DNA from: Streptomyces sp. NRRL F-5122
GTDB lineage: Bacteria > Actinomycetota > Actinomycetes > Streptomycetales > Streptomycetaceae
Direction: 5' to 3'
Assembly: GCF_001507435.1 (NCBI RefSeq)
Contig: NZ_LMWH01000280.1
Span: forward strand, 1 to 15,693
DNA length: 15,693 bases
Shown: positions 1 to 7,197 of the stretch, piece by piece
Numbering within the stretch: the first letter of the stretch is position 1
How the letters are laid out: the number at the start of each line of letters is the position of its first letter
Notes under the pieces: generated by a model
The model's database searches: none
Told to the model about the DNA's origin: nothing
What the model saw: the letters and a program-made list of their open reading frames with translations, nothing else
Made by a program: the position numbers and the translations under genes

Positions 1-1
1 G

Positions 2-277
2 CCGGGCGGCCCGGTGCTGGGAGTCCTGCCCGACGCCGACTACCCGGAAGAAACCTTCACACTGGACAAGGACGCCGCGCTGGTCATGGTCACCGACGGT
101 GTGGTCGAAGGACCAACCCTGACACTGGATGCCGGACTGGAGCGAGCCGGAAAGCTGGCCGCCCAAGCCGTCCATGACGGGCTGAACGCCGAGGAGACCG
201 CCGACCTCATCCTCGACGACGCGGTCGCGGAAAACCACCTCGACGACGTGGCCGTGCTGATCATCCGACGCACATGA
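2..277 (+). CDS. SpoIIE-type PP2C protein phosphatase, C-terminal end (partial)
   Basis: This is the last part of a gene that begins before the window; the frame is open from base 2. The visible 91 residues match the C-terminal end of SpoIIE/RsbU-type serine/threonine phosphatases. The GGPVLGVLPDADY stretch sets up the last part of the fold. The segment MVTDGVVEG carries the metal-binding aspartate of the family's TDGxxE motif. The final LDDVAVLIIRR is the usual DDxxxxVxR ending. In actinobacteria these enzymes dephosphorylate anti-anti-sigma factors, often fused to PAS, GAF or kinase-like domains, but no upstream domain can be seen here. A GTG at 14 is inside the domain and is not the real start. 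No gene follows on the same strand, so it probably ends its transcription unit. The family call is firm; the target is unknown. Confidence 0.85.
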   Translation, partial: PGGPVLGVLPDADYPEETFTLDKDAALVMVTDGVVEGPTLTLDAGLERAGKLAAQAVHDGLNAEETADLILDDAVAENHLDDVAVLIIRRT

Positions 278-329
278 CAGCGCCCGCGGCCCCATGTCCT
301 TCTTGTACGGTCCTTGTGGCGAATTGATC

Positions 330-510
330 TGCGGAGCAGCCCACAGTCTCCGCGGGGATGTCACGCCGGATGACGCCGGTCCGCAGCAGCACGTATAGGT
401 TGCCGGCGACTGCCGCTCGGTTAGGAAACGCAGCCGCCCCGGATGGCGGCCGGTGGCAGCAGCGGAGCCACCCGCCCCCACACGTCGTCGGGAACAAGAC
501 CAGCAGGCAC
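330..510 (-). pseudogene. IS5-family transposase relic, N-terminal part, frameshifted
   Basis: Reading the minus strand from a GTG at 510 gives MPAGLVPDDVWGRVAPLLPP, the usual opening of an actinobacterial IS5-type transposase, with an AGGAGG Shine-Dalgarno about 9 bases upstream. This frame hits TAA near 443. The family continues in another frame as NRAAVAGNLYVLLRTGVIRR and then DIPAETVGCSA, matching the conserved 'RAALAGILYVLRTG..WRDVPAE..GCSG' block. Recognisable similarity stops near 330. The catalytic DDE core and the C-terminus are absent. The gene is therefore broken by at least one frameshift and a large 3' deletion. The family call rests on my recollection of the conserved blocks, not on a search. 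Confidence 0.7.
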
Positions 511-555
511 TCCGGACACCCTCCTGACCAAGATCACCGAGCGCAGGAGCCGTAG

Positions 556-590
556 CTCAACTCATTCTGAAACGATCAGTTGGTCGTAAG
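556..590. mobile_element. Possible IS5-type element terminus
   Basis: About 45 bases upstream of the relic transposase start lies CTCATTCTGAAACGATCAGT (561-580). This resembles the terminal sequence often seen just outside the start of IS5-type transposases in streptomycetes, and its position and orientation fit the relic at 330-510. No partner inverted repeat or target duplication is visible, because the other end of the element is gone. The resemblance is from memory and needs comparison with an IS collection. Confidence 0.35.
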
Positions 591-604
591 CGATGAGGGA
601 GAGC

Positions 605-823
605 TCAGGCGGCAGCCGTTCGATCCTCCGCGAAAGCGGAGCGCTTGCCCAGGTTGCGCCAGGCGATGGCGCCCAAAACAGGGAACAGGATCATGATGAT
701 CAGCCAGCCGGCTTTGGGCAGCATGCGAATGCGTGACACAGGCGTTCTGATGCAGTCGACCAGGGCATAGACGTACAACACCGCGACTATGAGGTAAGTC
801 GCGTAGACCAGCAATGACGTCAT
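605..823 (-). CDS. Small PLDc_N-type membrane protein
   Basis: The 72-residue protein has two hydrophobic segments (about residues 4-22 and 38-58) separated by a short charged loop containing DCIRTP. The second helix ends in FPVLGAIAWRNLGKR. This pattern, with an aromatic/Pro/Gly-rich second helix and a basic tail, is typical of the PLDc_N domain (phospholipase D-nuclease N-terminal), which in actinobacteria often stands alone as a short membrane protein of unknown function. No phospholipase HKD motif is present, so no enzyme activity should be assumed. The ATG at 823 has GAGGTGA six bases upstream, which supports the start. The gene stands alone, facing the transposase relic downstream, and shows no operon partner. 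The domain call is good; the biological role is unknown. Confidence 0.75.
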   Translation of the reverse strand: MTSLLVYATYLIVAVLYVYALVDCIRTPVSRIRMLPKAGWLIIMILFPVLGAIAWRNLGKRSAFAEDRTAAA

Positions 824-1363
824 CGGGTCACCTCGTGTGCCAGGGCGTCTGCCCGTTTGTGTGCGGCACCGCCTGGCCCCACTGCCCGCTCATGCTAACC
901 GGCTTCGCGCAGCGAGGCTGCACGTCCCTTTCACTCCTGGGCGGCGTTGGGCTCGATGCCGGCAAGTGTCTGGGGATTGGCGCTGTGGTGCCACGGGGAA
1001 CGCGGCAAAGGCGATGCGGCCGGCCGTTCTCGGACGTGAGCATCGCGACGGCCGCCCGCACGTACAGGACGGGGTGCCGGGTCAGCGGCCAGATCAGGGT
1101 GAGTGCGATGACGGGCCGGTGGCCGAAGACATATATCCGGTTGAGGGTCGTGTGACGGTGTGTTCGTCGACCACCGGCTGCTGCAGCCAGGGCTCACGAG
1201 GTGGCGCGTGACAGCTTCACCTCCTTGCTTCCGTTGTCTCTGCCTATGCAACTCGTCCATGTGCGAGGCCAGTTGGTCGCGGGCGTTGTCGGCGGGTGGC
1301 GTACCACGCGGCAAGCACGCGCCACAGCGATGCGGGTCACCCGGTGGGTTGCTTCTCGCCGTT
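824..1363. other. 540-base stretch without a confident gene; possible gene debris
   Basis: I find no gene here that I would defend. On the minus strand there is a perfect Shine-Dalgarno sequence, AAGGAGGTGA (1226 to 1217), preceded by a plausible peptide end (ASHMDELHRQRQRKQGG, frame read from about 1270). It is followed 6 bases later by GTC rather than a usable start codon. Short protein-like pieces then appear in different frames, such as WLQQPVVDEHTVTR and VFGHRPVIALTLIWPLTRHP (about 1131 to 1072). This looks like a decayed minus-strand gene lying downstream of the response regulator. Its family is not recognised. The plus-strand reading frames in this stretch show no homology that I recognise. 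Confidence 0.4.
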
Positions 1364-2062
1364 TCAGTCCCCGACCCGTACCAGTCCGCTTTCGTAGGCG
1401 AAGATCACCGCGTGGATACGGTCCCGGAGGCCGAGTTTGGTCAGGACGCGGCCGAGGTGGGTCTTGACGGTCGTCTCCCCGACGAAGAGGCGGTCGGCGA
1501 TCTCGCCGTTGGCCAGTCCTCTGGCGACCAAGGTCAAAACTTCTCGTTCCCGCTCGGTGAGCGCGGCCAGGCGGTCGTGCTGGGCGGCTATGGACGCGGG
1601 CGCTTGCAGGACGAAGCGTTCGACCAGGCGCCGGGTGAGCGAGGGTGCCACCACGACCTCGCCCCGCAGCACCGCACGGACGGTCACCAGGATCTCCTCG
1701 GCGGGGGCGTCCTTGACGAGGAAGCCGCTCGCGCCGGCACGCAGGGCCGCGTAGGCGTACTCGTCGAGGTCGAAGGTGGTGACGACGAGGATTTGGGGCC
1801 CATTGGGCTGCGCGCAGAGGTGTTCGGTCGCGGCGAGCCCGTCCAGACCCGGCATGCGTACGTCCATCAGGACGAGGTCCGGCTCCAGGGCGGCCACGCT
1901 CGCGATCGCCGCGTCGCCGTCGGCGGCCTCGCCCACCACGGTGAGATCGGGCTGGCTGTCGATGACCATGCGCAGCCCCATCCGGATCAGCTGCTGGTCG
2001 TCGCAGATCAGCACCCGGGACGATGACGCAGGGGGAGCCGGGGCCGGGGTTCGGCCGCTCAT
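1364..2062 (-). CDS. NarL/FixJ-family response regulator
   Basis: This 232-residue protein is a two-component transcription regulator. The receiver domain spans about residues 16-130, with the acidic pair D21-D22, phospho-acceptor D67 in LVLMDVRMPG, the conserved threonine at T95/T96 and lysine K117 in FLVKD. A LuxR-type helix-turn-helix occupies about 166-228 (LTEREREVLTLVARG, then the recognition helix region GETTVKTHLGRVLTKLGL). All key residues are present, so it should be phosphorylated and bind DNA as a dimer. Its ATG overlaps the TGA of the upstream kinase gene (ATGA at 2059-2062), so the two are translationally coupled and almost certainly cognate. In this family the targets are often a nearby ABC transporter, but none sits directly next to this pair; the only transporter in the window is about 5 kb away, so its target is unknown. 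Confidence 0.95.
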   Translation of the reverse strand: MSGRTPAPAPPASSSRVLICDDQQLIRMGLRMVIDSQPDLTVVGEAADGDAAIASVAALEPDLVLMDVRMPGLDGLAATEHLCAQPNGPQILVVTTFDLDEYAYAALRAGASGFLVKDAPAEEILVTVRAVLRGEVVVAPSLTRRLVERFVLQAPASIAAQHDRLAALTEREREVLTLVARGLANGEIADRLFVGETTVKTHLGRVLTKLGLRDRIHAVIFAYESGLVRVGD

Positions 2063-3327
2063 GGGGTCGCCGTGGCGGGCTTGGGTTCGGCGGGGCGCAG
2101 CGTGGCGGCGACCCAGTAGCCGCCGTCGGGCGTGGGCCCGGCGTCGACGCTCCCGCAGTACAGGGCGGTGCGTTCGCGCATGCCGGTGAGTCCGCGACCG
2201 GAGGAGAACAGCTTGGCGGGGCGCTCTGCGGCGGCTTGCCCTCCGGCTCCGGCCGAGTTCTCCACCCGGACGCGGACCAGCCGCCCGGGCCCCTCGGTTC
2301 CGGTGTCGACCCGTACCTGGATCGTGGCGTCCGGTGGCGCGTGCTTGACGACGTTGGTGAGCGCCTCCTGCACGATGCGGTACGCCTGCATGGCGAGATC
2401 CGCAGGAAGACCGCCCCGCTCTCCGTGAAAGTCCAGCCGGGCGCGCATGCCGCTCGTGTTGAGGCGTCCGACCAGCCGCCGCAGTTCGGCCGCAAGGGAC
2501 TCGGTGGTCCCACCGGGTGCAGAGCCGGGGCCGTCGGCTGAGGCGTCCGCGTCGGGAGTACGCAGCACCTCCAGCAGCCGGCGCAGTTCGCCCAGGGCCT
2601 CACGGCCGGTCGCGCTGATGACACCGAGGGTGCGGTCGACGACGGCGGGATCGACCTGCCGCATCAGCCTGCCGCCCTCCGCGTTCAGCACCATCACGCT
2701 CACACTGTGGGCGAGGACATCGTGGATCTCGCGGGCGATGCGCGCCCGCTCCTCGGCGACGGCGATCCGGGCCAGGGCGAGACGCTCCGACTCGGCCAGC
2801 TCGGCCCTGCGTTCGAACTCGGCGATATAGGCACGCCGAGCGCGGACGTACTCGCCGAACACCCACGCCCCGGCCAGCAGGAGCGCCACCGCGAGCGAGG
2901 TGAGCCAGGCACCGCGGCCGTCCGGGCCCGTGGATTGCCGCTGCCAGGCGGGAATCCACAGCACAACGCAGCCTGCGGCACAGACCACCGTCGCCGCGGC
3001 GGCCCGGCGCAGTCCACGCACCGTGAGGGTGGCCAGGACCGCGGCCAGGGCGACGGCGCCGCGCCCCGGTTCCCCTCCCCACACCTGTCCGAGGTACTGC
3101 GCCCAGAACGCCGCCGTCACCAGGGCCGCGACGAGCACCGGCCGACGGCGGCGCCACAGCAGAGGCAGCACCAGGGCGGCATACATCCCCGCCTGTACCC
3201 AGACAGGCCGCCAGCCCGGCTGCGAGCGGATCACCGGGGGCACGGCCACCAGCACGACCAGCAGGATGTCCGTCAGCCACGGGTGGCTGCGTCGCAGGCG
3301 GGGCAGGGTCTCGATCAGCCGATGCAC
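2059..3327 (-). CDS. NarL-type sensor histidine kinase (HisKA_3)
   Basis: This 422-residue kinase has an N-terminal membrane sensor of about four to five hydrophobic segments between residues 17 and 160, with no large extracellular domain. A cytoplasmic linker helix rich in Arg, Ala and Glu (about 162-198) follows. The dimerisation/phosphotransfer domain carries H202 in REIHDVLAHSVSVMV, the HisKA_3 signature. The ATPase domain shows the N-box EALTNVVKHA (N325) and the glycine box GRGLTGMRER (377-386). The DxG box is replaced by a VRVENSAGAGG stretch, as is common in this family. The start is a GTG at 3327 with a modest GAGG upstream. It overlaps the regulator gene by 4 bases. The sensing mode resembles intramembrane-sensing kinases of cell-envelope stress systems, which is inference from topology. 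Confidence 0.93.
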   Translation of the reverse strand: MHRLIETLPRLRRSHPWLTDILLVVLVAVPPVIRSQPGWRPVWVQAGMYAALVLPLLWRRRRPVLVAALVTAAFWAQYLGQVWGGEPGRGAVALAAVLATLTVRGLRRAAAATVVCAAGCVVLWIPAWQRQSTGPDGRGAWLTSLAVALLLAGAWVFGEYVRARRAYIAEFERRAELAESERLALARIAVAEERARIAREIHDVLAHSVSVMVLNAEGGRLMRQVDPAVVDRTLGVISATGREALGELRRLLEVLRTPDADASADGPGSAPGGTTESLAAELRRLVGRLNTSGMRARLDFHGERGGLPADLAMQAYRIVQEALTNVVKHAPPDATIQVRVDTGTEGPGRLVRVRVENSAGAGGQAAAERPAKLFSSGRGLTGMRERTALYCGSVDAGPTPDGGYWVAATLRPAEPKPATATP

Positions 3328-3450
3328 CGCCTCACGCTACGGCCGGGGCCCGCTGACCCGCATCGTCCTGCGGGGCGTCGCGGGGTCCTCCCGCAGTCGT
3401 ACGGACACGGGCCGGGGATACGACGTCCGGTCACTGGGGGCACCTTCAGC

Positions 3451-4026
3451 ATGGCCGCCATGTCGATCACCACCGAGTTCCTGAGACGACCGATCACGAC
3501 CGGTGCCGTAGCCGCCAGTTCACGACGGCTGGCGCTTACGATGACCGAGGGCATCGGTCTGGAGCGTGCCCGGCTCGTTGTGGAACTTGGTCCGGGGACC
3601 GGGGTGTTCACCGACGCGATCCTTGCTCGGCTCGTGCCCGACGCACGAGTCGTCGCGGTCGAGCTCAACCCGGTGCTCGCGGCCCGGCTGTCGGCCACCC
3701 GGCGCGACACACGGCTCACCGTGGTACAGAGGTCGGCCGCCGAGTTGGCCGCGACGGTGGGCGAACCGGTCGACGTGGTGGTTTCCGGGCTGCCGTGGAC
3801 GGTCATGCCGCGCGAGCGGCGCGTGCACATCCTGGACGCCGTGACCGAAGTCCTCGCGCCCGGTGGCCGGTTCACCACCTTCGCCTATCTGCACGCGGCC
3901 TGGACTCCGCCCGCCCGTCATTTCACCACCGAACTCGCCTACCGCTTCGACCGGTTGGAACGCTCGAGGACGGTGTGGCCGAACCTTCCTCCCGCTTTCG
4001 TGCACCGGGCCACCAAGAAGCCGTGA
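3451..4026 (+). CDS. SAM-dependent methyltransferase, phospholipid N-methyltransferase-like
   Basis: The 191-residue protein begins MAAMSITTEF and continues FLRRPITTGAVAASSRRLAL, the N-terminal pattern of small PmtA-like phospholipid methyltransferases and related rRNA-dimethylase-fold proteins. Motif I is VVELGPGTGVFT (43-54), the SAM ribose-binding acidic residue is E71 in VAVELNP, and a post-motif SGLPW stands at 112-116. The frame is open far upstream opposite the kinase gene, but similarity to the family begins only at 3451. An alternative ATG is at 3460; a CTGGGGG about 11 bases before 3451 favours the first or second ATG. The gene is divergent from the two-component system across 123 bases. 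The 273 bases downstream (4027-4299) hold no gene that I recognise. The fold is clear; a phosphatidylethanolamine substrate is likely but unproven. Confidence 0.8.
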   Translation: MAAMSITTEFLRRPITTGAVAASSRRLALTMTEGIGLERARLVVELGPGTGVFTDAILARLVPDARVVAVELNPVLAARLSATRRDTRLTVVQRSAAELAATVGEPVDVVVSGLPWTVMPRERRVHILDAVTEVLAPGGRFTTFAYLHAAWTPPARHFTTELAYRFDRLERSRTVWPNLPPAFVHRATKKP

Positions 4027-4299
4027 ACTGGCGAGCCGTACCCCGGCCGATCACGTCACGCACGGGGGCCGCGCCGCACGGAGTTCTACGGGCGCCGGCC
4101 CTGCCCGGATCCGCCGCTCGGGTCGGACCCCGCACAGGAACCGGAGATCGCCCACCCGGCGGCGTACGGGCCGACCGACAGGATCGGACAACACCTCCAC
4201 CTCGCCTCGTGACCCGCGAGCCCGCACCTGTGCCGGCCGTTCCCCGAACCCGCGATCGTCCGCACACACCGTGCTCAAGGACGCGCTCGCGGCGCTCCT

Positions 4300-5079
4300 T
4301 TACGGCCGGTAGACCATGCCGGGTAGGGGCTTGGCAGGGGCGAGGAGCTGCGAGACGGTGACGATGGTGTAGCCGCGCTGCTCGAGCGCCTTGATGATCC
4401 CCGGTACCGCGGGCACAGTCCCCTTGTGCAGGTCGTGCAGCAGGATGATGCCGTCGCGGTGCGTCTGGTCGAGCACCCTCTTGGTGATCAGGGCCGAGTC
4501 GGTCGTCTCGTAGTCCTTGGCCGTGACGCTCCACAGCACCTGCGCGAGCCCCAGGTCCCGGCAGATCGCGGCCACCTTGCGGTTGGTTCGGCCCTCCGGG
4601 GGACGCATCAGGACGGGCCTGGTGCCGGTGATCTGCTCGATGGCGTCCTGCGTCCGGGTCAGCTCCTGTCGGGCGTCGGCCTTGCTGAGGTCCGTCAGCC
4701 TCCTGTGGTTCCAGGTGTGGTCGCCGATCTCGTGCCCCTCGTCCGAGATGCGGCGCAGGATGTCGGGGTATCTCGCGATGTGGCCCTTGCCCTGCACGAA
4801 GAACGTGGCGTGCAGACCGTCGTGTTGGAGGATGTCCAGCAGCCGGGGGGTCGTCGGGCTGGGGCCGCCGTCGAAGCTGAGGGCCACGCACTTCACCGTG
4901 CGGCAGTCGACGTCTCCGGCCACCGATCCCGATGCCTTTGCCCGGGCTGCGCGGGGCGAGGTGTGATCGTAGGTCGTGACCGTCAGGGCCAGACTCAGTA
5001 CGACGGCCAGGACGGTGGCCACCGCTGTTGCGGCGGCGAAGAGTATTCGGGGCCGTCTTGTACGCGTGTGGAAGGGCAT
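4300..5079 (-). CDS. Polysaccharide deacetylase (NodB domain, CE4), variant active site
   Basis: The 259-residue protein has an N-terminal signal anchor (about 11-36), so the enzyme acts outside the membrane. The NodB domain covers about 62-250. Visible motifs are: motif 1 as SFDGGP (68-73), with the catalytic base D70 kept but the usual metal-binding second Asp replaced by G71; motif 2 HTWNH with metal ligands H121 and H125; motif 3 RPPEG (159-163), with Glu where Tyr is usual; and motif 5 IILLHD with H215. Family members remove acetyl groups from peptidoglycan, chitin-like or exopolysaccharide chains, which often gives lysozyme resistance. The loss of one metal ligand makes activity uncertain. 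AAGGA lies 8 bases before the ATG. It is the third gene of a minus-strand set, 31 bases after the acyltransferase. Confidence 0.88.
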   Translation of the reverse strand: MPFHTRTRRPRILFAAATAVATVLAVVLSLALTVTTYDHTSPRAARAKASGSVAGDVDCRTVKCVALSFDGGPSPTTPRLLDILQHDGLHATFFVQGKGHIARYPDILRRISDEGHEIGDHTWNHRRLTDLSKADARQELTRTQDAIEQITGTRPVLMRPPEGRTNRKVAAICRDLGLAQVLWSVTAKDYETTDSALITKRVLDQTHRDGIILLHDLHKGTVPAVPGIIKALEQRGYTIVTVSQLLAPAKPLPGMVYRP

Positions 5080-5110
5080 GCGGGATCCTTCTTCGGGCGT
5101 AGTCGTGGGA

Positions 5111-6262
5111 CTACCGCAGGGGAGTGGAAACAGGCTTCACGCGCAGGCTCCGAGGCCGCATGTCCCGGGTCAGCCGTTGCCTCAGAAGGCGTCCGAGCCG
5201 GCGTTCCACCATGAGGTGCATCAGCAGGGACAGCCCCAGCATGCAGCTGACGGAAACCGCGATCGAAGGCAACGGCCCCAGGCTCGGAAATGCCCGAACC
5301 AGACCTTTGGCCAATGGAATTCCGATGCTTTGGTGGACCAGATAGAAGGGGTAGGTGAGCCCCCCGGCGGTGATGAGCCAGCGCCATCGCAGCTTCGCCA
5401 GTGGTCCTTGCAGACCGGCCAGCGCCAGCAGCCCGAGGCAGACCGTGAGTACGGCTGCGCACACGACCCAGGAGGGTGGGCTTTCGCCGGGGGGCACGGT
5501 GGCATGGTCGGCCACCCGGAATTCGAGCACGGTGAGTTCGTAGGACCAGGCGAAACACAGCAGCAGCCACAGCAGGAGGCTCTGTCCGAACCTGTGCATG
5601 AGGTAGAGGATGATTCCGGCGACGAAGAGGCCGGTGTATCGAGGCAGGATGAATTCGTCGAGCAGCGGCGACTTGAGTTCGAGAGCGATGACACCGGCCA
5701 GGAGCCAGGCTCCGCAGAAGGCCAACACCCGTCGATACGACAGTCCGAAGACGAGCAGCACGGCCATCAGGAGGTAGAAACGGGCCTCCACCCAGAGTGT
5801 CCAGCTGACTTTGTCGACCAGTTCGAGCCCCAGCGGTCCCGGAGCCATCGTCAGGTTTCCCAGGACCGTACGAGGGTCGATGCGGGTGGCGGCGGGCCAG
5901 TGGCCCATCCGTGAGATGAGGACGAGCGCGACGACGAGGAGCACGGCGCACCAGTAGGCCGGGAAGAGCCGTGCGATGCGGGAGACGGTGAACTGTGCGG
6001 GAGTCCGCCCCCAGCAGCTCATGCAGATGACGAAGCCGCTGATGGCGAAGAAGAACTCGACGCCGAGCCAGCCGTAGCGGCTGATCTCATGCAGAAGCGG
6101 CGCGAAGTCCCGCAGCGCGGTCCTTCCCCAGAAGTGCGGCGTGGGTGTCCCGAGGAAGTGGTACGCGGCCACCATGACCGCTGCCACCATGCGGAGCCCG
6201 TCTATTGCGGCCAGGCGCGCCGGCCCGCTCTGCTGCGGGGGAAGAGGCCTGTCGGACGGCAT
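5111..6262 (-). CDS. Acyltransferase family 3 (OafA/YrhL-like) membrane protein
   Basis: The 383-residue protein has about ten membrane segments and the landmarks of integral membrane O-acyltransferases: DGLRMVAAVMVAAYH (21-35) with the conserved H35, WLGVEFFFAISGF (65-77), RIARLFPAYW (95-104) with the family Arg residues, and SWTLWVEARFYL (153-164) with the conserved Glu. Such proteins transfer acetyl or other acyl groups across the membrane to sugars of lipopolysaccharide, exopolysaccharide, peptidoglycan or antibiotics. The C-terminal tail is short and basic, with no fused SGNH domain. The ATG at 6262 has no good Shine-Dalgarno sequence but lies only 18 bases after the upstream methyltransferase stop, so translational coupling is likely. 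Its pairing with a deacetylase suggests opposite or sequential acyl editing of a surface glycan, which is inference. Confidence 0.92.
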   Translation of the reverse strand: MPSDRPLPPQQSGPARLAAIDGLRMVAAVMVAAYHFLGTPTPHFWGRTALRDFAPLLHEISRYGWLGVEFFFAISGFVICMSCWGRTPAQFTVSRIARLFPAYWCAVLLVVALVLISRMGHWPAATRIDPRTVLGNLTMAPGPLGLELVDKVSWTLWVEARFYLLMAVLLVFGLSYRRVLAFCGAWLLAGVIALELKSPLLDEFILPRYTGLFVAGIILYLMHRFGQSLLLWLLLCFAWSYELTVLEFRVADHATVPPGESPPSWVVCAAVLTVCLGLLALAGLQGPLAKLRWRWLITAGGLTYPFYLVHQSIGIPLAKGLVRAFPSLGPLPSIAVSVSCMLGLSLLMHLMVERRLGRLLRQRLTRDMRPRSLRVKPVSTPLR

Positions 6263-6280
6263 GTCGCAACCAGCGCCGAT

Positions 6281-7084
6281 TCAGGCGGTGGGCAGGGGCG
6301 AGCGGCTGACACGTATCTTCGACTGGCCGTGCGGGCGCTTCTCCCAGTCCTCCATGAACTGCGCGTGCAGACCGTGCCGCCGCGCCAGGGCCAGGAGGGT
6401 GTCGGTGCGGTAGTAGAAGTCCTCGCGCAGTACCTGGTGTTCGGCGCCCTCGGTGCGGTCGAAGGTGAAGTCGAAGAACCCGGTGTCGCTCAGCACACGT
6501 CCGACGTGCGCCAGGCACTGGTCGATGACCTCCAGCGGGGAGTGGGAGAAGACGCTGTGCGCGTGGATGACATCGAAGTGGCCGTCGGGCAGGAAGTCCA
6601 GGGTGAGGTCGCCGGTGATGGTCAGATGGGGCAGCTTGTCCTGCAGACGGCGCTCGATCAGGGTCTTCTTCGCGGCCATCAGGATGTCGGGCGAGATGTC
6701 GATGCCGTAGTAGTTGCCTGTGCCGAGGTAGCTGATGAAGCGCCAGCCGCCGCGCAGGTTGCCGCAGCCGATGTCGAGCATGCGGTGGTCGGGGCGCAGC
6801 CCGTGCTCGATGAGGTAGTCGAACTGCATCTGCCCGAGTGCCAGCCAGCGGTCGTGGGTTTGGCTGCCGACCGCGGCTTCCGGGTTGCGGCGGGTGTCCG
6901 AGGCCATCACGGCCCGGTAGTAGCCGACGTGGTCGGGATGCTTCAGGCGCAGCCACGCGTCCCGGCCGGCCCGGCGCAGGTACGGGACGACGCGGCCGGG
7001 ATGGCGCAGGGCGTAACCGGTCTTGTGGGTGAGGGCGGCGCGGTTGCTGCACAGCTTTTTCGGCGTCTTGGCGTCAGCGGGCAT
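6281..7084 (-). CDS. Class I SAM-dependent methyltransferase
   Basis: The 267-residue protein has a basic N-terminal segment (1-60) with a helical, non-membrane look, then a Rossmann methyltransferase domain. Motif I is MLDIGCGNLRGG (102-113), the acidic ribose-binding residue is D129 in YYGIDIS, motif II/III corresponds to DVIHAHSVFSH (about 164-174), and motif post I ends in FFDFTFDR. The GNLRGG variant is typical of methyltransferases next to polysaccharide or glycolipid gene sets, where they O-methylate sugars. The ATG at 7084 is preceded by a strong GGAGGT (7099 to 7094) at 9 bases. It is the first gene of the methyltransferase-acyltransferase-deacetylase set and lies 113 bases after the ABC permease on the same strand. 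The substrate is not deducible. Confidence 0.85.
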   Translation of the reverse strand: MPADAKTPKKLCSNRAALTHKTGYALRHPGRVVPYLRRAGRDAWLRLKHPDHVGYYRAVMASDTRRNPEAAVGSQTHDRWLALGQMQFDYLIEHGLRPDHRMLDIGCGNLRGGWRFISYLGTGNYYGIDISPDILMAAKKTLIERRLQDKLPHLTITGDLTLDFLPDGHFDVIHAHSVFSHSPLEVIDQCLAHVGRVLSDTGFFDFTFDRTEGAEHQVLREDFYYRTDTLLALARRHGLHAQFMEDWEKRPHGQSKIRVSRSPLPTA

Positions 7085-7108
7085 GACGGATCGACCTCCG
7101 TGCGAAAA

Positions 7109-7143
7109 GGGGATCCCGATAAGGGGTGAAGGGGATTAAGGGG
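7109..7143 (+). other. Four GGGG runs in a purine-rich intergenic tract (possible G-quadruplex)
   Basis: The 113 bases between permease and methyltransferase are unusually purine-rich on the plus strand and AT-richer than the surrounding genes. Four runs of GGGG start at 7109, 7123, 7131 and 7140, with loops of 10, 4 and 5 bases; a fifth run is at 7174. The tract lies just upstream of the methyltransferase ribosome binding site, on the template strand for that operon, so the mRNA leader would be pyrimidine-rich. It could form a G-quadruplex or mark a promoter region; no clear -10/-35 pair was found. Confidence 0.45.
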
Positions 7144-7197
7144 ACGGAATGGAAAAGAAAGGATGAAAGTGATGGGGCCTGATGTGATTGCGGGCCG

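Noticed and set aside
1194..2624. A 476-residue minus-strand frame overlapping the response regulator and kinase
   Set aside because: It is rich in Arg and Pro with no domain pattern, in a different frame from the clear two-component genes.
2707..3450. The upstream extension of the methyltransferase reading frame
   Set aside because: This part lies antisense to the kinase and has no family similarity. Methyltransferase sequence begins at 3451.
3923..4891. A 322-residue minus-strand frame across the gap and the deacetylase
   Set aside because: It is an off-frame shadow of the deacetylase, with Arg/Pro-rich low-complexity sequence.
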